Source of the DNA: a virus
Direction: 5' to 3' (one strand)
DNA length: 64,000 nt
IMG/VR virus record: IMGVR_UViG_3300045684_000050
Span: 1 to 64,000 of that record
A model generated the notes under the pieces. That model had not been told where the DNA came from and ran no database searches. It was given only the letters and a program-made list of their open reading frames with translations. This document shows positions 14,334 to 21,870 of the stretch, piece by piece. The position numbers and the translations under genes were made by a program. Within the stretch, counting starts at the first letter, position 1. Each line of letters starts with the position of its first letter.

Positions 14334-15969
14334 ATATTGTTAATGGTTGTTGTTTGTGTTCCTTTACTAATTCTTCTTTCTTTTGATGCTTCTTGTTCTT
14401 AGACTTTTTAGCCATCTCTGGAGGGAGTTGAAAACCTTTAATCCGGGATATCTCTTGATTGAATCGGGCCCATATATCATCATCCAAAAACTCAACATGG
14501 GCAGTTCCCTTTTTGAATCCCTTAATCCTAAAGAATCCAAATTCAAACCACTTGCCAAAAGGTAAGTTAATTCTTATGTCCTTTTTCTTGAATGACAGAT
14601 CAATACAATTCTGAATATACTCATCTTTGGTAATCTTGACTTTTTCAGCGTTCCAAGAATCTCTTAGATAAGCATCATATCTTTTACCATACTTCTCTCT
14701 GATCTCAGGAGTATCGTATACTTCATATTCTTGCTCATGCCTACTGCCTACAAAGTGATGAAGGTCATTAGGTACAGAATTGTAATCAGTACCTGTAATG
14801 TGGCATAAGATACGGACTAAATCATCTATGTATTCATTGTTACCATTCCAATGTACACTCATTTTACCATAATCATTATTGAATACTCTAGGAAGGATAA
14901 ACTTCTTGTTGAGCATGTAGTTATTGTTAGTCACCCAACCTTCACGACCATACCTGTTTTCTTTATAATATTGAGTTAGATTATCAAAGGCAGTAATATA
15001 TGCTTTGTCCATCCTTTCACTATTCGTGCCTACAACTATCTCGATCATCTTCATAACATTCTTATAGGTGAAAGGGATCACTGTCTGCTGCTCTACAAAT
15101 TTATCGATATCATTTTTCAATTCACTGGTAAGAAATTTCTTCATATCCATCTCTGCAAAAATCGTTCTCCATGCTTTCTTCTGGAGATCCTTGGCAAATG
15201 CTTCCTTACTATATACAGTCTCATCTCTACCTACAGATAAAGTAAATTGAAAGTTACTGAATACTGATCCTATCTTTGACATCTCACCACACTTGGCATT
15301 GACTTCATCGAAGAAGTTTACCGCTGCCTTATATCTATTTACAAGTTCTTTCAGCCTATTGTAAGGAACCAACCCTTCACCTTGATAGTCTTCACTATCC
15401 ATCATCTCGAACTCATCACCAAAACCAATTGAATCATTCTCAGGATACTTTACACGAATCAATCCTACCGATACACTTGTCTTTCTTTCAGCATCTTGGA
15501 AACATTGGCCTATATGTCTATATGATCCGCTATACATTGCTACCGTCTTCCTAACTTCATTCCACTTCTTATTTTTATTTTCCGTATAGCTATCATGGTT
15601 CACTAAGAATCTCATTTCGCAGCCGGCAGGCATTATACTAAAACAATGTAATACATGATCCACTGCATCACTGAAAGGAGGATTTGCAATGATGTAATCC
15701 ACATGGGTAACTTGCTCCATCGTAACATCAAAAAAATCTCGACATAAAAAAGTGTCACAGTTATATTTAACTGTATAGCTAAGATCCTGATCCAATTCAC
15801 AGGCCAACATCTCTTTAGGACCAAACTGCTTTATAAATTTAAGGATATTAGCTTTGCCTGCCTGGGGCTCCAATATCACCTTATCTTTAAGGTCCAACCC
15901 TTCAGTCATATCTAATATGATCTTATCTGGAGTAGGATAGAAGTTCTTGTTATCTTTAAAATAATTCAT
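14326..15969 (-). CDS. DNA methyltransferase with DUF4942-like C-terminal region
   Basis: The N-terminal 190 residues form a class I methyltransferase fold: an SAM-binding motif ILEPQAGKANIL (about residues 35-46, with a divergent Gly-rich loop), acidic CELDQD, and the catalytic NPPF at about residues 93-96, the signature of N6-adenine DNA methyltransferases. Residues about 240-420 match the DUF4942 region seen behind phage methyltransferases (a WVTNNNYMLNKKFILPRV segment). The role would be to methylate adenines in phage DNA, protecting it from host restriction. Start leader GCAATAACAAG before the ATG agrees with other genes. It overlaps the downstream gene by eight bases. Confidence 0.8.
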   Translation of the reverse strand: MNYFKDNKNFYPTPDKIILDMTEGLDLKDKVILEPQAGKANILKFIKQFGPKEMLACELDQDLSYTVKYNCDTFLCRDFFDVTMEQVTHVDYIIANPPFSDAVDHVLHCFSIMPAGCEMRFLVNHDSYTENKNKKWNEVRKTVAMYSGSYRHIGQCFQDAERKTSVSVGLIRVKYPENDSIGFGDEFEMMDSEDYQGEGLVPYNRLKELVNRYKAAVNFFDEVNAKCGEMSKIGSVFSNFQFTLSVGRDETVYSKEAFAKDLQKKAWRTIFAEMDMKKFLTSELKNDIDKFVEQQTVIPFTYKNVMKMIEIVVGTNSERMDKAYITAFDNLTQYYKENRYGREGWVTNNNYMLNKKFILPRVFNNDYGKMSVHWNGNNEYIDDLVRILCHITGTDYNSVPNDLHHFVGSRHEQEYEVYDTPEIREKYGKRYDAYLRDSWNAEKVKITKDEYIQNCIDLSFKKKDIRINLPFGKWFEFGFFRIKGFKKGTAHVEFLDDDIWARFNQEISRIKGFQLPPEMAKKSKNKKHQKKEELVKEHKQQPLTIFD

Positions 15970-15989
15970 CTTGTTATTGCTTGTTTTTA

Positions 15990-16406
15990 TTACTTAATCA
16001 TTTTGTCAAGTACTTTGCGTACTGTTATTAGATCATGATCGAATCCTCGTTTAATCTTTTCAGCAAGTAATTCTTTGACTGAAAATACACCCATAAATCT
16101 TTCTTTCCAAACGATTAAATGTATAGGAAGAAAACCTTCTTTTTTAACCCTATGATTGAACTTTAAACTACCTTCTTCAGGTTTATACCCTGGATAATTT
16201 TTAGGTGGAGAAGTTTCGTTGTAACCTTTATCTGATAGATAAGATCTTACATTATCTAATTTAAGCTCACTAATAGCAATATCAATGTCATGAATATCCT
16301 CAATTTTTAATAAGTCCAGTTGAACTAAGAGATATGTACCAATTACTTTTCCATCAAAATATCGGCAAATATTATTGACTGTTCTTTTTTGTTCTGTGAT
16401 TTCCAT
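15990..16406 (-). CDS. Putative nucleotidyltransferase-fold protein
   Basis: The 138-residue protein has an IHDIDIAISEL strand (about residues 36-46), which resembles the paired Asp metal-binding motif of nucleotidyltransferases, and a VFSVKELLAEKIKRGFDHDLITVRKVL helix, like the C-terminal segment of AbiEii-type and predicted NTases. The classic GS motif before the Asp pair is not clear, so activity is uncertain. It is the first gene of the leftward unit, expressed from the TTATCTTTG box at 16427-16435, with leader CAACAAACAATAACAAG. Confidence 0.45.
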   Translation of the reverse strand: MEITEQKRTVNNICRYFDGKVIGTYLLVQLDLLKIEDIHDIDIAISELKLDNVRSYLSDKGYNETSPPKNYPGYKPEEGSLKFNHRVKKEGFLPIHLIVWKERFMGVFSVKELLAEKIKRGFDHDLITVRKVLDKMIK

Positions 16407-16426
16407 CTTGTTATTGTTTGTTGAAT

Positions 16427-16435
16427 CAAAGATAA
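16427..16435 (-). promoter_or_regulatory. TTATCTTTG promoter box, leftward
   Basis: The minus strand reads TTATCTTTG 21 bases before the ATG at 16406. It stands back to back with the plus-strand box TATATTTG at 16467-16474, forming a divergent promoter region between the leftward and rightward units. Confidence 0.6.
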
Positions 16436-16466
16436 TAAAATATTTTTTTATTTCCTAATTAAAGTG

Positions 16467-16474
16467 TATATTTG
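16467..16474 (+). promoter_or_regulatory. TATATTTG promoter box, rightward
   Basis: TATATTTG matches TAnnTTTG and lies 38 bases before the small frame at 16512. It would drive the plus-strand genes 16512-18253. A leader AAAACAATAAC directly precedes the ATG. Confidence 0.55.
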
Positions 16475-16511
16475 TCATTATTAACTTAATACAATTGCAA
16501 AAAACAATAAC

Positions 16512-16589
16512 ATGAAAGAATTTAAAGAGTACGTATCTCCTTGCGATATTGAAATTGGCAAAGGAATAAATTCAGCCACCAAAAATTAA
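16512..16589 (+). CDS. Very small hypothetical protein (25 aa)
   Basis: A 25-codon frame (MKEFKEYVSPCDIEIGKGIN and five more residues) begins right after the conserved leader AAAACAATAAC behind a promoter box. Placement exactly where a first gene should start supports translation, as a leader peptide or truncated gene. No family is recognised. Confidence 0.45.
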   Translation: MKEFKEYVSPCDIEIGKGINSATKN

Positions 16590-16613
16590 TTAACTGGTTT
16601 ATAAAATACTAAT

Positions 16614-17177
16614 ATGAATTTAAACTTCATGATAAATTGGCCTGACCATGCAGGTGGCGGCAGAACTAACTTCCCTGAGAAGATACTAGCATCTCTCATT
16701 CAACACTATAGGGATGAAGTTATAGACTTCTATAAAGAGAAACATGGAATACATATCTATGACCCGATAACGACTGTAGACCTATTCAAAACTGCAGCAA
16801 ATTATGACTTCAACTATAATTTTTTTTGGAAAACATATGAAAAAGCTTATCCTGCTAAGATCCACACATTCAGAAGTAATTTTAGGTGGACAGAAGCAAC
16901 AAAAATACATTTTCAAATATGGACAGGAAAACCCTACAACACTCCTACCTTCCAGTTTGCACCTGTAATTCAATGTGTAAGCACTCAAAAGATAGAGATA
17001 ATATATGCAGAACACACTGAATCTCCGTTCATATGGCTAGATGATAAGCCTTTTAACGATAGCATCTATGACATTTCTGTTAACGATGGGTTTCCTACAT
17101 TAAATAAATTCAATAAATTCTTTAACAAGGACTTCGAAGGACAAATTCTCCATTGGACTCCATACAAATACATATAA
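16614..17177 (+). CDS. Hypothetical protein (187 aa)
   Basis: An unrecognised 187-residue protein with many aromatic residues (NYDFNYNFFWKTYEKAY). No signal peptide; no membrane segment. The antisense frame is a shadow. The next gene starts one base after its stop, so these genes form one operon behind the promoter at 16467. Confidence 0.7.
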   Translation: MNLNFMINWPDHAGGGRTNFPEKILASLIQHYRDEVIDFYKEKHGIHIYDPITTVDLFKTAANYDFNYNFFWKTYEKAYPAKIHTFRSNFRWTEATKIHFQIWTGKPYNTPTFQFAPVIQCVSTQKIEIIYAEHTESPFIWLDDKPFNDSIYDISVNDGFPTLNKFNKFFNKDFEGQILHWTPYKYI

Positions 17178-17178
17178 C

Positions 17179-17400
17179 ATGACAACAGTTACCTTATCAA
17201 CAACCAAAGCAGCATTTAGGAAAGCTAAAAATAAATTACCTAAAGGAGCTGCAGCAATTCTTATTGTACTCAACCCTCATAATCCAGAACAATTACTATA
17301 TGCTTCTAACCTCAATGACAATGGAGTGTTAATTGCTATCGATTCACTACAACAAACTATTAACTCAAAATCTACAACCGATGGACCAGAAATATCTTGA
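17179..17400 (+). CDS. Small hypothetical protein (73 aa)
   Basis: A 73-residue basic protein with KNKLPKGAAAILIVLNPHNP in its first half, a beta-strand-like hydrophobic core. Unknown function. It starts one base after the previous stop and ends in TGA, overlapping the start of the winged-helix gene by 20 bases. Confidence 0.65.
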   Translation: MTTVTLSTTKAAFRKAKNKLPKGAAAILIVLNPHNPEQLLYASNLNDNGVLIAIDSLQQTINSKSTTDGPEIS

Positions 17401-17725
17401 AGCATTGCACCTAACATCCAGAGCACTATCTCATGGACTAAGATCTGAAATAATAGACCTACTCAAAGACGGGAACCCAAGATATGTCACTCAAATCCAA
17501 ATACACTTCAGAATAGATGATCATTCATTAATATCTCAACATTTAAAGATATTACGTGAAGCTGGATTCGTTAATACCGTAAGTTCCGGTAAGAAAGTAT
17601 TTTATGCATTGTCAGACTACTACTATAACATGGAAAAGTTCATCAATGAACATAATTTTCCAATACCTAAATTCTCAGGTCCAAATAACGGACTGACAGT
17701 CACTACTAAACAAATAGTGAAATGA
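17381..17725 (+). CDS. ArsR-like winged-helix regulator
   Basis: The product matches the ArsR/HTH fold: ALSHGLRSEIIDLLKDGNPR, then VTQIQIHFRIDDHSLISQHL as helix-turn-helix, then KILREAGFVNTVSSGKKVFY as the wing and YALSDYY. ArsR proteins are small dimeric repressors. The usual Cys metal sites are absent, so this one is unlikely to sense metals. The ATG at 17381 (MDQKYLEALHL) is preferred over 17333, which lies deep in the upstream gene; the result is 114 residues. The TGA stop overlaps the next ATG. A phage or element regulator acting on the divergent promoters nearby is plausible. Confidence 0.75.
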   Translation: MDQKYLEALHLTSRALSHGLRSEIIDLLKDGNPRYVTQIQIHFRIDDHSLISQHLKILREAGFVNTVSSGKKVFYALSDYYYNMEKFINEHNFPIPKFSGPNNGLTVTTKQIVK

Positions 17726-17919
17726 GCTGGAGAAACTTAAACAAAGAAGACATACAAATAACTAAGTATACAAACAGTTCTCCTTTTTATTCTATACAGA
17801 TAATACATCTGCCTACTGGTATTAAAGTTGAAAAAGATAGATGTAAATCATACTTTAGAGATGAACTTCCTTTGTGGGAGGAATTAGAAAAACTTGTAAC
17901 CGAAGCACTAATAAAATAA
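17722..17919 (+). CDS. Small hypothetical protein (65 aa)
   Basis: A 65-residue protein overlapping the winged-helix gene by four bases (ATGA). The middle reads like a beta hairpin (SPFYSIQIIHLPTGIKVEKD) followed by a helix. No family is recognised. Confidence 0.65.
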   Translation: MSWRNLNKEDIQITKYTNSSPFYSIQIIHLPTGIKVEKDRCKSYFRDELPLWEELEKLVTEALIK

Positions 17920-17920
17920 C

Positions 17921-17928
17921 TATATTTG
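17921..17928 (+). promoter_or_regulatory. TATATTTG promoter box
   Basis: TATATTTG immediately follows the stop of the 65-residue gene and lies 46 bases before the ATG at 17975. It matches TAnnTTTG and could give the last gene of the unit its own transcript. Confidence 0.45.
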
Positions 17929-17974
17929 AGTCACTAATTAATTTTAACACTTTTATTCACTAAAACACAGAATC

Positions 17975-18253
17975 ATGGCAGGACAATTAGATAATATTTT
18001 TTACCCTACAAATAGGGTGAGAATTAAAATGGAAAGAGGTAAAGCAACAGAGCATGTTGATTACTCTAATTCACTTACAATAGCATATACAAAACTTAAA
18101 GACAGGTTCGCTAACTGGCCGACTGAAGATGGACCTAAAGAAATGGAACTGTATAAAGTAGAAATTGTCAGAGATGATGGAGCATTGATTGATATCTTTG
18201 AAGCAGGTATTATAGTTCCTGAAGGGAATAGCTACCCATTCCATAAGCTATAA
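17975..18253 (+). CDS. Hypothetical protein (92 aa)
   Basis: An unrecognised 92-residue protein with mixed charge and no membrane segment. It has its own promoter-like box upstream and is followed by a strong terminator at 18296, so it can be a single-gene transcript. Confidence 0.7.
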   Translation: MAGQLDNIFYPTNRVRIKMERGKATEHVDYSNSLTIAYTKLKDRFANWPTEDGPKEMELYKVEIVRDDGALIDIFEAGIIVPEGNSYPFHKL

Positions 18254-18295
18254 TTAAGACAAAATTGAAAAGGGGTTTGTTTTTTCATAGAGATT

Positions 18296-18328
18296 GATCC
18301 TACAGCTAACGAGTTGTAGGATCTTTTT
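18296..18328 (+). terminator. Rho-independent terminator
   Basis: GATCCTACA pairs with TGTAGGATC and is followed by TTTTT. It ends the plus-strand unit and lies right beside the 3 prime end of the minus-strand gene at 18333. Confidence 0.85.
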
Positions 18329-18332
18329 AACT

Positions 18333-18650
18333 CTAATCTTTGATGTAATATCCTTTCTTCCGTAACTTCCGGATTGCATTTTTTAGGTTCAATGCTGAGA
18401 TATACAAAGCTTCTGGATCTATTTTTATTTTTCTTCTTTTATGGTAATCTCCCTTCATGTTCAACAGAACTTCATCTTCTACCCATTCTTCTTCAGGAGT
18501 TAATGTAACCTGGAAATTCTTCAACTTGAACAACTTGTGTCCTCGATGAGGTCTTATTCTTGCTAGTAGCTTCTCTTGCTTAATCTGAGCATGCACAGCA
18601 CTCTCTTTGTCAATACTTATTTTTTTTAATGGCAGATTTTGATCTTGCAT
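18333..18650 (-). CDS. Basic hypothetical protein (105 aa)
   Basis: The open frame extends to 18740, but that part covers the terminator hairpin at 18698-18721 and a promoter-like box (TTATCTTTA, 18671-18679). The ATG at 18650, behind ACAACAACAAATAACACTAA, is the likely start. The 105-residue protein is rich in Lys and Arg (HKRRKIKIDPEAL, AIRKLRKKGYYIKD), so nucleic-acid binding is possible but unproven. Confidence 0.65.
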   Translation of the reverse strand: MQDQNLPLKKISIDKESAVHAQIKQEKLLARIRPHRGHKLFKLKNFQVTLTPEEEWVEDEVLLNMKGDYHKRRKIKIDPEALYISALNLKNAIRKLRKKGYYIKD

Positions 18651-18670
18651 GTTAGTGTTATTTGTTGTTG

Positions 18671-18679
18671 TAAAGATAA
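18671..18679 (-). promoter_or_regulatory. TTATCTTTA promoter-like box
   Basis: One base different from the TTATCTTTG box. It lies 20 bases before the ATG at 18650 and just after the minus-strand terminator of the upstream gene, so it would allow independent expression of the basic protein. Confidence 0.45.
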
Positions 18680-18693
18680 TTAATTTTTTAAGT

Positions 18694-18721
18694 AAAAACC
18701 CTGGCCTAGAGAAACCAGGGT
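18694..18721 (-). terminator. Minus-strand terminator after the SET gene
   Basis: Read on the minus strand, ACCCTGG pairs with CCAGGGT around a 10-base loop, followed by TTTTT. It lies 25 bases after the stop of the SET-domain gene. Confidence 0.8.
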
Positions 18722-18746
18722 ACTCAATCCCAAAAACCAAAATATC

Positions 18747-19145
18747 TTAAAATTTCACATCTTTACAGGTTCCTTCATCTACTCCACATACGTTTTCTGC
18801 ATAATCTAATGTCAATTCCTCTCCTCTCTTTACATTAACTATCGTGACAAGATGATAGCTTATTTGTTCAATATACACAATTTTCCCATAAGTATCAAGT
18901 ATATCTACAATTTGATACTTGGTTTCAAGCTTACAGTTAGGTTTGCAAGAATGATTTATGTAACCACCAAGTGGAGATCTCAATAAATTATTATGTAACC
19001 TATGTACCGGATGTACCTGGAGATGTGACAACCCTAAATCATGACCTTTATAAAGTGCTTTCTTAGTGAATAGACCCTGACCATGGATTTTAGAGTCTCT
19101 GACCTTTAAAAATGGTGGCAAAGGATGCCATGAGTGCTTTATCAT
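18747..19145 (-). CDS. SET-domain protein lysine methyltransferase (predicted)
   Basis: The 132-residue protein is close to a bare SET domain. Visible motifs in order: HGQGLFTKKALYKG (residues about 21-34, the GxG SAM-binding turn), GGYINHSCKPNC (60-71, the NHSxxPN core) and RGEELTLDYAENV near the C-terminus (the ELTxDY catalytic Tyr motif). SET enzymes transfer methyl from SAM to lysine side chains of proteins. The last Cys (DEGTCKD) could belong to a post-SET zinc site. SET proteins are mainly eukaryotic but also occur in bacteria and some viruses; in a phage the substrate could be a host or virion protein. A terminator follows directly. Confidence 0.8.
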   Translation of the reverse strand: MIKHSWHPLPPFLKVRDSKIHGQGLFTKKALYKGHDLGLSHLQVHPVHRLHNNLLRSPLGGYINHSCKPNCKLETKYQIVDILDTYGKIVYIEQISYHLVTIVNVKRGEELTLDYAENVCGVDEGTCKDVKF

Positions 19146-19164
19146 ACTATTGTTCTTTTAGAAT

Positions 19165-19230
19165 TTATTCTAAGTTTTTTATTTCTTGCTTTAATTCTAA
19201 TATTCTATCCTCAATGCTTTTTTTATACAT
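19165..19230 (-). CDS. Possible 21-codon frame upstream of the SET gene
   Basis: A short frame (MYKKSIEDRILELKQEIKNL plus one residue) ends 20 bases before the SET gene. The product would be a single coiled-coil-like helix. It may be a remnant of a longer gene or a leader peptide. Evidence is weak. Confidence 0.25.
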   Translation of the reverse strand: MYKKSIEDRILELKQEIKNLE

Positions 19231-19270
19231 TTGCAATCGTCAATGTCATTTATAAAATGACATTTCATAT

Positions 19271-19867
19271 CTACTCTACTAAGACGATGTAATCATCTGT
19301 AATTGCAAAATCTATTGCTTCCACAAATACGTCAGGGTAGTAAATCCCACAATATCTACTTGTCATCACATATACAGCGGAGTCCGGAGATGTTGTTGCT
19401 ACACCATAAATTGGCAAACTTATTCCAGGCAAATAGTGCAGATAATCAGACCCTTTTGATATAATCGTATGTATAGCTCCACCTATGTAAGGAACTTCAT
19501 CTGGACCTACTGATGGACCTATATTCTTCATAAACAATGTATCTGCATTAAAAGTATCACAATCCTCATAGAACTTGAATGCACAGTTATTGATTAATTC
19601 CGATCCGATTCCACCACCTCCTTCAATCCAAAGAGTATTTTTAACTGGTGGTAGTTTGTATACGAACCTGCAGCTCCTTGGTTGTGATGCTCTTTTATCT
19701 TTTATGATAGGTATTGAAGACAATGAGGAGTCACGATCCGGGTGATCATCTGGACATTTATATACAACACTTATTGGTCCAAATCCTGTAGTATCGTTTA
19801 AGTCTTTATCACATGCAAAAAAGACGACTATAGTAAATACGAATAATGATAATATTGATTTTTTCAT
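19271..19867 (-). CDS. Predicted lipoprotein (198 aa)
   Basis: The N-terminus (MKKSILSLFVFTIVVFFACD) is a typical lipoprotein signal: Lys pair, hydrophobic core and a lipobox FFAC, with the Cys at residue 19 expected to be lipidated. The rest is beta-rich with several Cys and is not recognised. It lies downstream of another exported protein on the same strand. An outer-surface lipoprotein carried by a phage may alter the host envelope, for example by excluding other phages; this is inference only. Confidence 0.7.
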   Translation of the reverse strand: MKKSILSLFVFTIVVFFACDKDLNDTTGFGPISVVYKCPDDHPDRDSSLSSIPIIKDKRASQPRSCRFVYKLPPVKNTLWIEGGGGIGSELINNCAFKFYEDCDTFNADTLFMKNIGPSVGPDEVPYIGGAIHTIISKGSDYLHYLPGISLPIYGVATTSPDSAVYVMTSRYCGIYYPDVFVEAIDFAITDDYIVLVE

Positions 19868-19920
19868 GTTAGATTAGTTTAATACTTTGTTAATTTATGA
19901 GTAGTTCCATTACATGAGAT

Positions 19921-20394
19921 TTAAGTCCTCTTGTTTTTATTTTTGAAGCAATCTACACAAGATCCTTTTTTCGAAGGACCAGGTATTTTCCTTGCTATTA
20001 TGCTATCCTGAGTTACTATGTAAGTATATATGCTGTCTATTTGGGGCACATATGGCAACGTGTAAGAGATAATGTCACATCCGACTACTTGTGAAGGCCT
20101 ATTAAATTGAAGCCCTGACATGCCATCTAATTCGTTTATCTGGTACTCGATTATCCAGCTATAAAACTTAGATTCAAAAAAAAGAAATACTGGATCTCTA
20201 TCGACTGGGAAAACACATTGGTTATTATACAGTCCAAATGTTACAGAAATAGTGGTATCCTGCCCATGGCATACTTCGTATATCCATTCTGATGTACATC
20301 TCTTCTCATTATTTTTTACCTCAATGAAGTTCACTAACTGAGCTTGAAGGAAAATCAATGTAAAGACGAATATGGTTGTTAATATACTTCTCAT
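19921..20394 (-). CDS. Predicted exported protein (157 aa)
   Basis: The frame is open to 20469, but the extra codons run into the attC-like site at 20436-20494. The ATG at 20394 is chosen because it gives a clean signal peptide (MRSILTTIFVFTLIFLQAQ) and lies six bases behind an exact TTATCTTTG promoter box. The mature part has Cys residues (RCTSEWIYEVCHGQD, and CVDCFKNK near the C-terminus) and is unrecognised. It is 53 bases upstream of the lipoprotein gene, so both may be one unit. Confidence 0.7.
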   Translation of the reverse strand: MRSILTTIFVFTLIFLQAQLVNFIEVKNNEKRCTSEWIYEVCHGQDTTISVTFGLYNNQCVFPVDRDPVFLFFESKFYSWIIEYQINELDGMSGLQFNRPSQVVGCDIISYTLPYVPQIDSIYTYIVTQDSIIARKIPGPSKKGSCVDCFKNKNKRT

Positions 20395-20399
20395 AAAAC

Positions 20400-20408
20400 C
20401 AAAGATAA
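20400..20408 (-). promoter_or_regulatory. TTATCTTTG promoter box before the exported-protein genes
   Basis: An exact copy of the phage TTATCTTTG box is six bases from the ATG at 20394, implying a very short leader. It marks the left border of the cassette array, since the last attC-like site begins 28 bases further right. Confidence 0.6.
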
Positions 20409-20435
20409 TTATTTTATTTATAAATTGAAAACACA

Positions 20436-20494
20436 TCCTAACAGTCGCTGATGATTCCATTTTTTTCAAAACGGAACATAGATTGGTGTTATAT
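20436..20494 (-). repeat. attC-like site 14 (last)
   Basis: R-prime-type box GTTAGGA and R-double-prime box ATATAAC (minus strand) enclose imperfectly paired arms including TGTTCCG. The left arm is nearly identical to that of site 7 (CATCCTAACAGTCGCT). It begins five bases after the stop of the gene at 20499. Confidence 0.7.
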
Positions 20495-20498
20495 GCAA

Positions 20499-20702
20499 TT
20501 ATAAAAGAGCCTTGTGGTCACGGATGGAAATTTCACATTGAGCTACCTTGCTACTTAATTTCGCTTGTAGTTGTTTGTATGTTTCATCTTTCAACCCAAC
20601 ATCGGTGTTTAACTCTTCAATTCTGTTCCAAAGCCAAAGCCATTTATCACGCTCTTTTTGCTTTTTATCAATATGAAATTCAATACTTGTTTTATTTGAC
20701 AT
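20499..20702 (-). CDS. Cassette 14: small helical protein, paralogue of cassette 13
   Basis: The 67-residue product is charged and helical, ending in CEISIRDHKALL. It shares the layout of the cassette 13 protein: a basic helix, then DETYKQL (DEVYKKI in the other), then SIRDHKALL (SISDHEKLL in the other). The two are therefore probably paralogues in adjacent cassettes. Function unknown; a coiled-coil adaptor is possible. It is followed after four bases by an attC-like site. Confidence 0.65.
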   Translation of the reverse strand: MSNKTSIEFHIDKKQKERDKWLWLWNRIEELNTDVGLKDETYKQLQAKLSSKVAQCEISIRDHKALL

Positions 20703-20720
20703 AATCGTTTAAATAACTGC

Positions 20721-20837
20721 CGCCAACAATGTATATAAGCCATTGTGTCGGTTCATTTCTGAAAGTGAATAGTTAATATTTATATTTGTTTTTCAATTTA
20801 ATTCTGTATTCAACGGCTCATATACAAACCGTTAGTC
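20721..20837 (-). repeat. attC-like site 13
   Basis: The ends read CGCCAACAATGTATATAAGC and, on the opposite arm, GACTAACGGTTTGTATATGAGC; the arms pair imperfectly with unpaired bases, as in folded attC sites. The terminal boxes are GTTGGCG and GACTAAC. Total 117 bases. It starts inside the stop region of the gene at 20832. Confidence 0.8.
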
Positions 20838-21038
20838 GCCATTAGACAATAGTTTTTCATGGTCTGATATAGATTTGTCTAGATAATACCATCTATTGTT
20901 TATGACCGTATGTATTTTTTTATACACCTCATCGCTCATTGAATTATCTGCATGTAGAATATCAGTGTATTCTTTGTACTTTTTTAGGGTCTCTTTTTCG
21001 TTTTTTATTTTTTGGATATGATGTTTTATTAAGTCCAT
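20832..21038 (-). CDS. Cassette 13: small helical protein
   Basis: The frame opens at 21077 inside the neighbouring attC-like site; the ATG at 21038 (MDLIKHHIQKIKNEKETLKK) gives a 68-residue product almost equal in length to its paralogue in cassette 14. It is charged and coiled-coil-like. The stop codon overlaps the following attC-like site, a common cassette arrangement. Confidence 0.65.
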   Translation of the reverse strand: MDLIKHHIQKIKNEKETLKKYKEYTDILHADNSMSDEVYKKIHTVINNRWYYLDKSISDHEKLLSNGD

Positions 21039-21068
21039 TTGAATAATTTTAGTGGTGAAATAAACGGC

Positions 21069-21136
21069 GACTAACAAAGTTTATCACGCTATGTCTCCCG
21101 ATGGTCGCCACATCGGATACACTTATCACGTTAGTG
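21069..21136 (-). repeat. attC-like site 12
   Basis: Boxes CACTAAC (right) and GTTAGTC (left, minus strand) flank arms in which CTAACAAAGTTTATCACGC mirrors CTAACGTGATAAGTGTATCC. It is 68 bases long and the stop codon of the gene at 21131 lies in the right box. Confidence 0.8.
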
Positions 21137-21517
21137 ATAATGCCATTCGAGCTTTTGCCCACAATTTGAGCAATTATTATCACCATGACCTATTTCTACT
21201 TCCTTACAATTTGGACAGATATACATTGGTGCACCATTATCCCATTGTTCATACGGGTGTTTATCTTTAATTTCATCAACAACTAAGGCACTATCACTAA
21301 CACCCAATAAACCCAATAATTTTAACTGTTTAATCTTACCTTCTTCTTCAATAAACCTAACTATTTCATCTCGTAGTCCTTCAAGATGTTCTGTAAGTGA
21401 TAATGAAGCTGGTGGTCCATCCCAAGATTGGAATTTAATCGCATTTTCTCTTGTTTGATATAAGTACCCTTGATTAAATTTCTTCTTAATTTTTTCAGTC
21501 AAAATTTTATTGTCCAT
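21131..21517 (-). CDS. Cassette 12: protein with C-terminal zinc ribbon (128 aa)
   Basis: The C-terminal 30 residues have two CxxC pairs (YICPNCKEVE and NNCSNCGQKL), predicting a zinc ribbon. The rest is helical with a WDGPPASLSLTEHLEGLRDE segment. The start ATG at 21517 follows TAATAAAATTAAAAAA. Small zinc-ribbon proteins are frequent among integron cassettes of unknown role. The stop is inside the attC-like site. Confidence 0.7.
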   Translation of the reverse strand: MDNKILTEKIKKKFNQGYLYQTRENAIKFQSWDGPPASLSLTEHLEGLRDEIVRFIEEEGKIKQLKLLGLLGVSDSALVVDEIKDKHPYEQWDNGAPMYICPNCKEVEIGHGDNNCSNCGQKLEWHYH

Positions 21518-21544
21518 TTTTTTAATTTTATTAGGTAATAAAAA

Positions 21545-21675
21545 GCATATAACAATAAATATAAGTAATAGGGCGAAGGAACGACTTTCACGGTCTGTGT
21601 TAAGCTATTTTATAAGCGAAACATTCATAGGTTTGATTCTCACATAAGCCCACTACTCATATTCTTGTAATTAGG
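21545..21675 (-). repeat. attC-like site 11 (degenerate right box)
   Basis: The left end GCATATAACAATAAATATAAG mirrors the right end TAATTACAAGAATATGAGTAG when read on opposite strands, so the arms are recognisable. The right AAC-type box has decayed to TAATTAC. About 130 bases. Confidence 0.6.
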
Positions 21676-21680
21676 TACAA

Positions 21681-21860
21681 TTAAACCCAACTCTTCCAAT
21701 GTGTAGGTGTATAATAAACATACATACTTCCATCAGGTATCCACCAAAGTTTACCATCAAACTTTAATTCTTGCTCATTCCTTGTTCCGTTTTCATCTTC
21801 AATTCTAGTCATCATCACCTTATTCTTTAGTGTATGCTCTTCTGTTACTTTTTTCCACAT
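21681..21860 (-). CDS. Cassette 11: 59-aa protein, paralogue of the gene at 25350
   Basis: A 59-codon frame. Its central stretch (NGTRNEQELKFDGKLWW, then PDGSMYVYYTPTHW) is nearly the same as in the 66-residue protein of cassette 3, about 3.6 kb away, while the N-termini differ. Both are probably small soluble proteins with a Trp-rich beta core. Function unknown. The next attC-like site begins five bases after its stop, and the previous one ends 11 bases before its start. Confidence 0.75.
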   Translation of the reverse strand: MWKKVTEEHTLKNKVMMTRIEDENGTRNEQELKFDGKLWWIPDGSMYVYYTPTHWKSWV

Positions 21861-21870
21861 AATTAACTGT

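Noticed and set aside
20421-20469. Longer N-terminus of the exported protein (start at 20469)
   Set aside because: Those codons are the attC-like site and the region before the promoter box; the ATG at 20394 gives a proper signal peptide.
21600-21660. tRNA-like 3 prime arm (GGTTTGATTCTCAC)
   Set aside because: No paired T-stem, acceptor stem or anticodon arm can be built; the stretch is part of an attC-like site.
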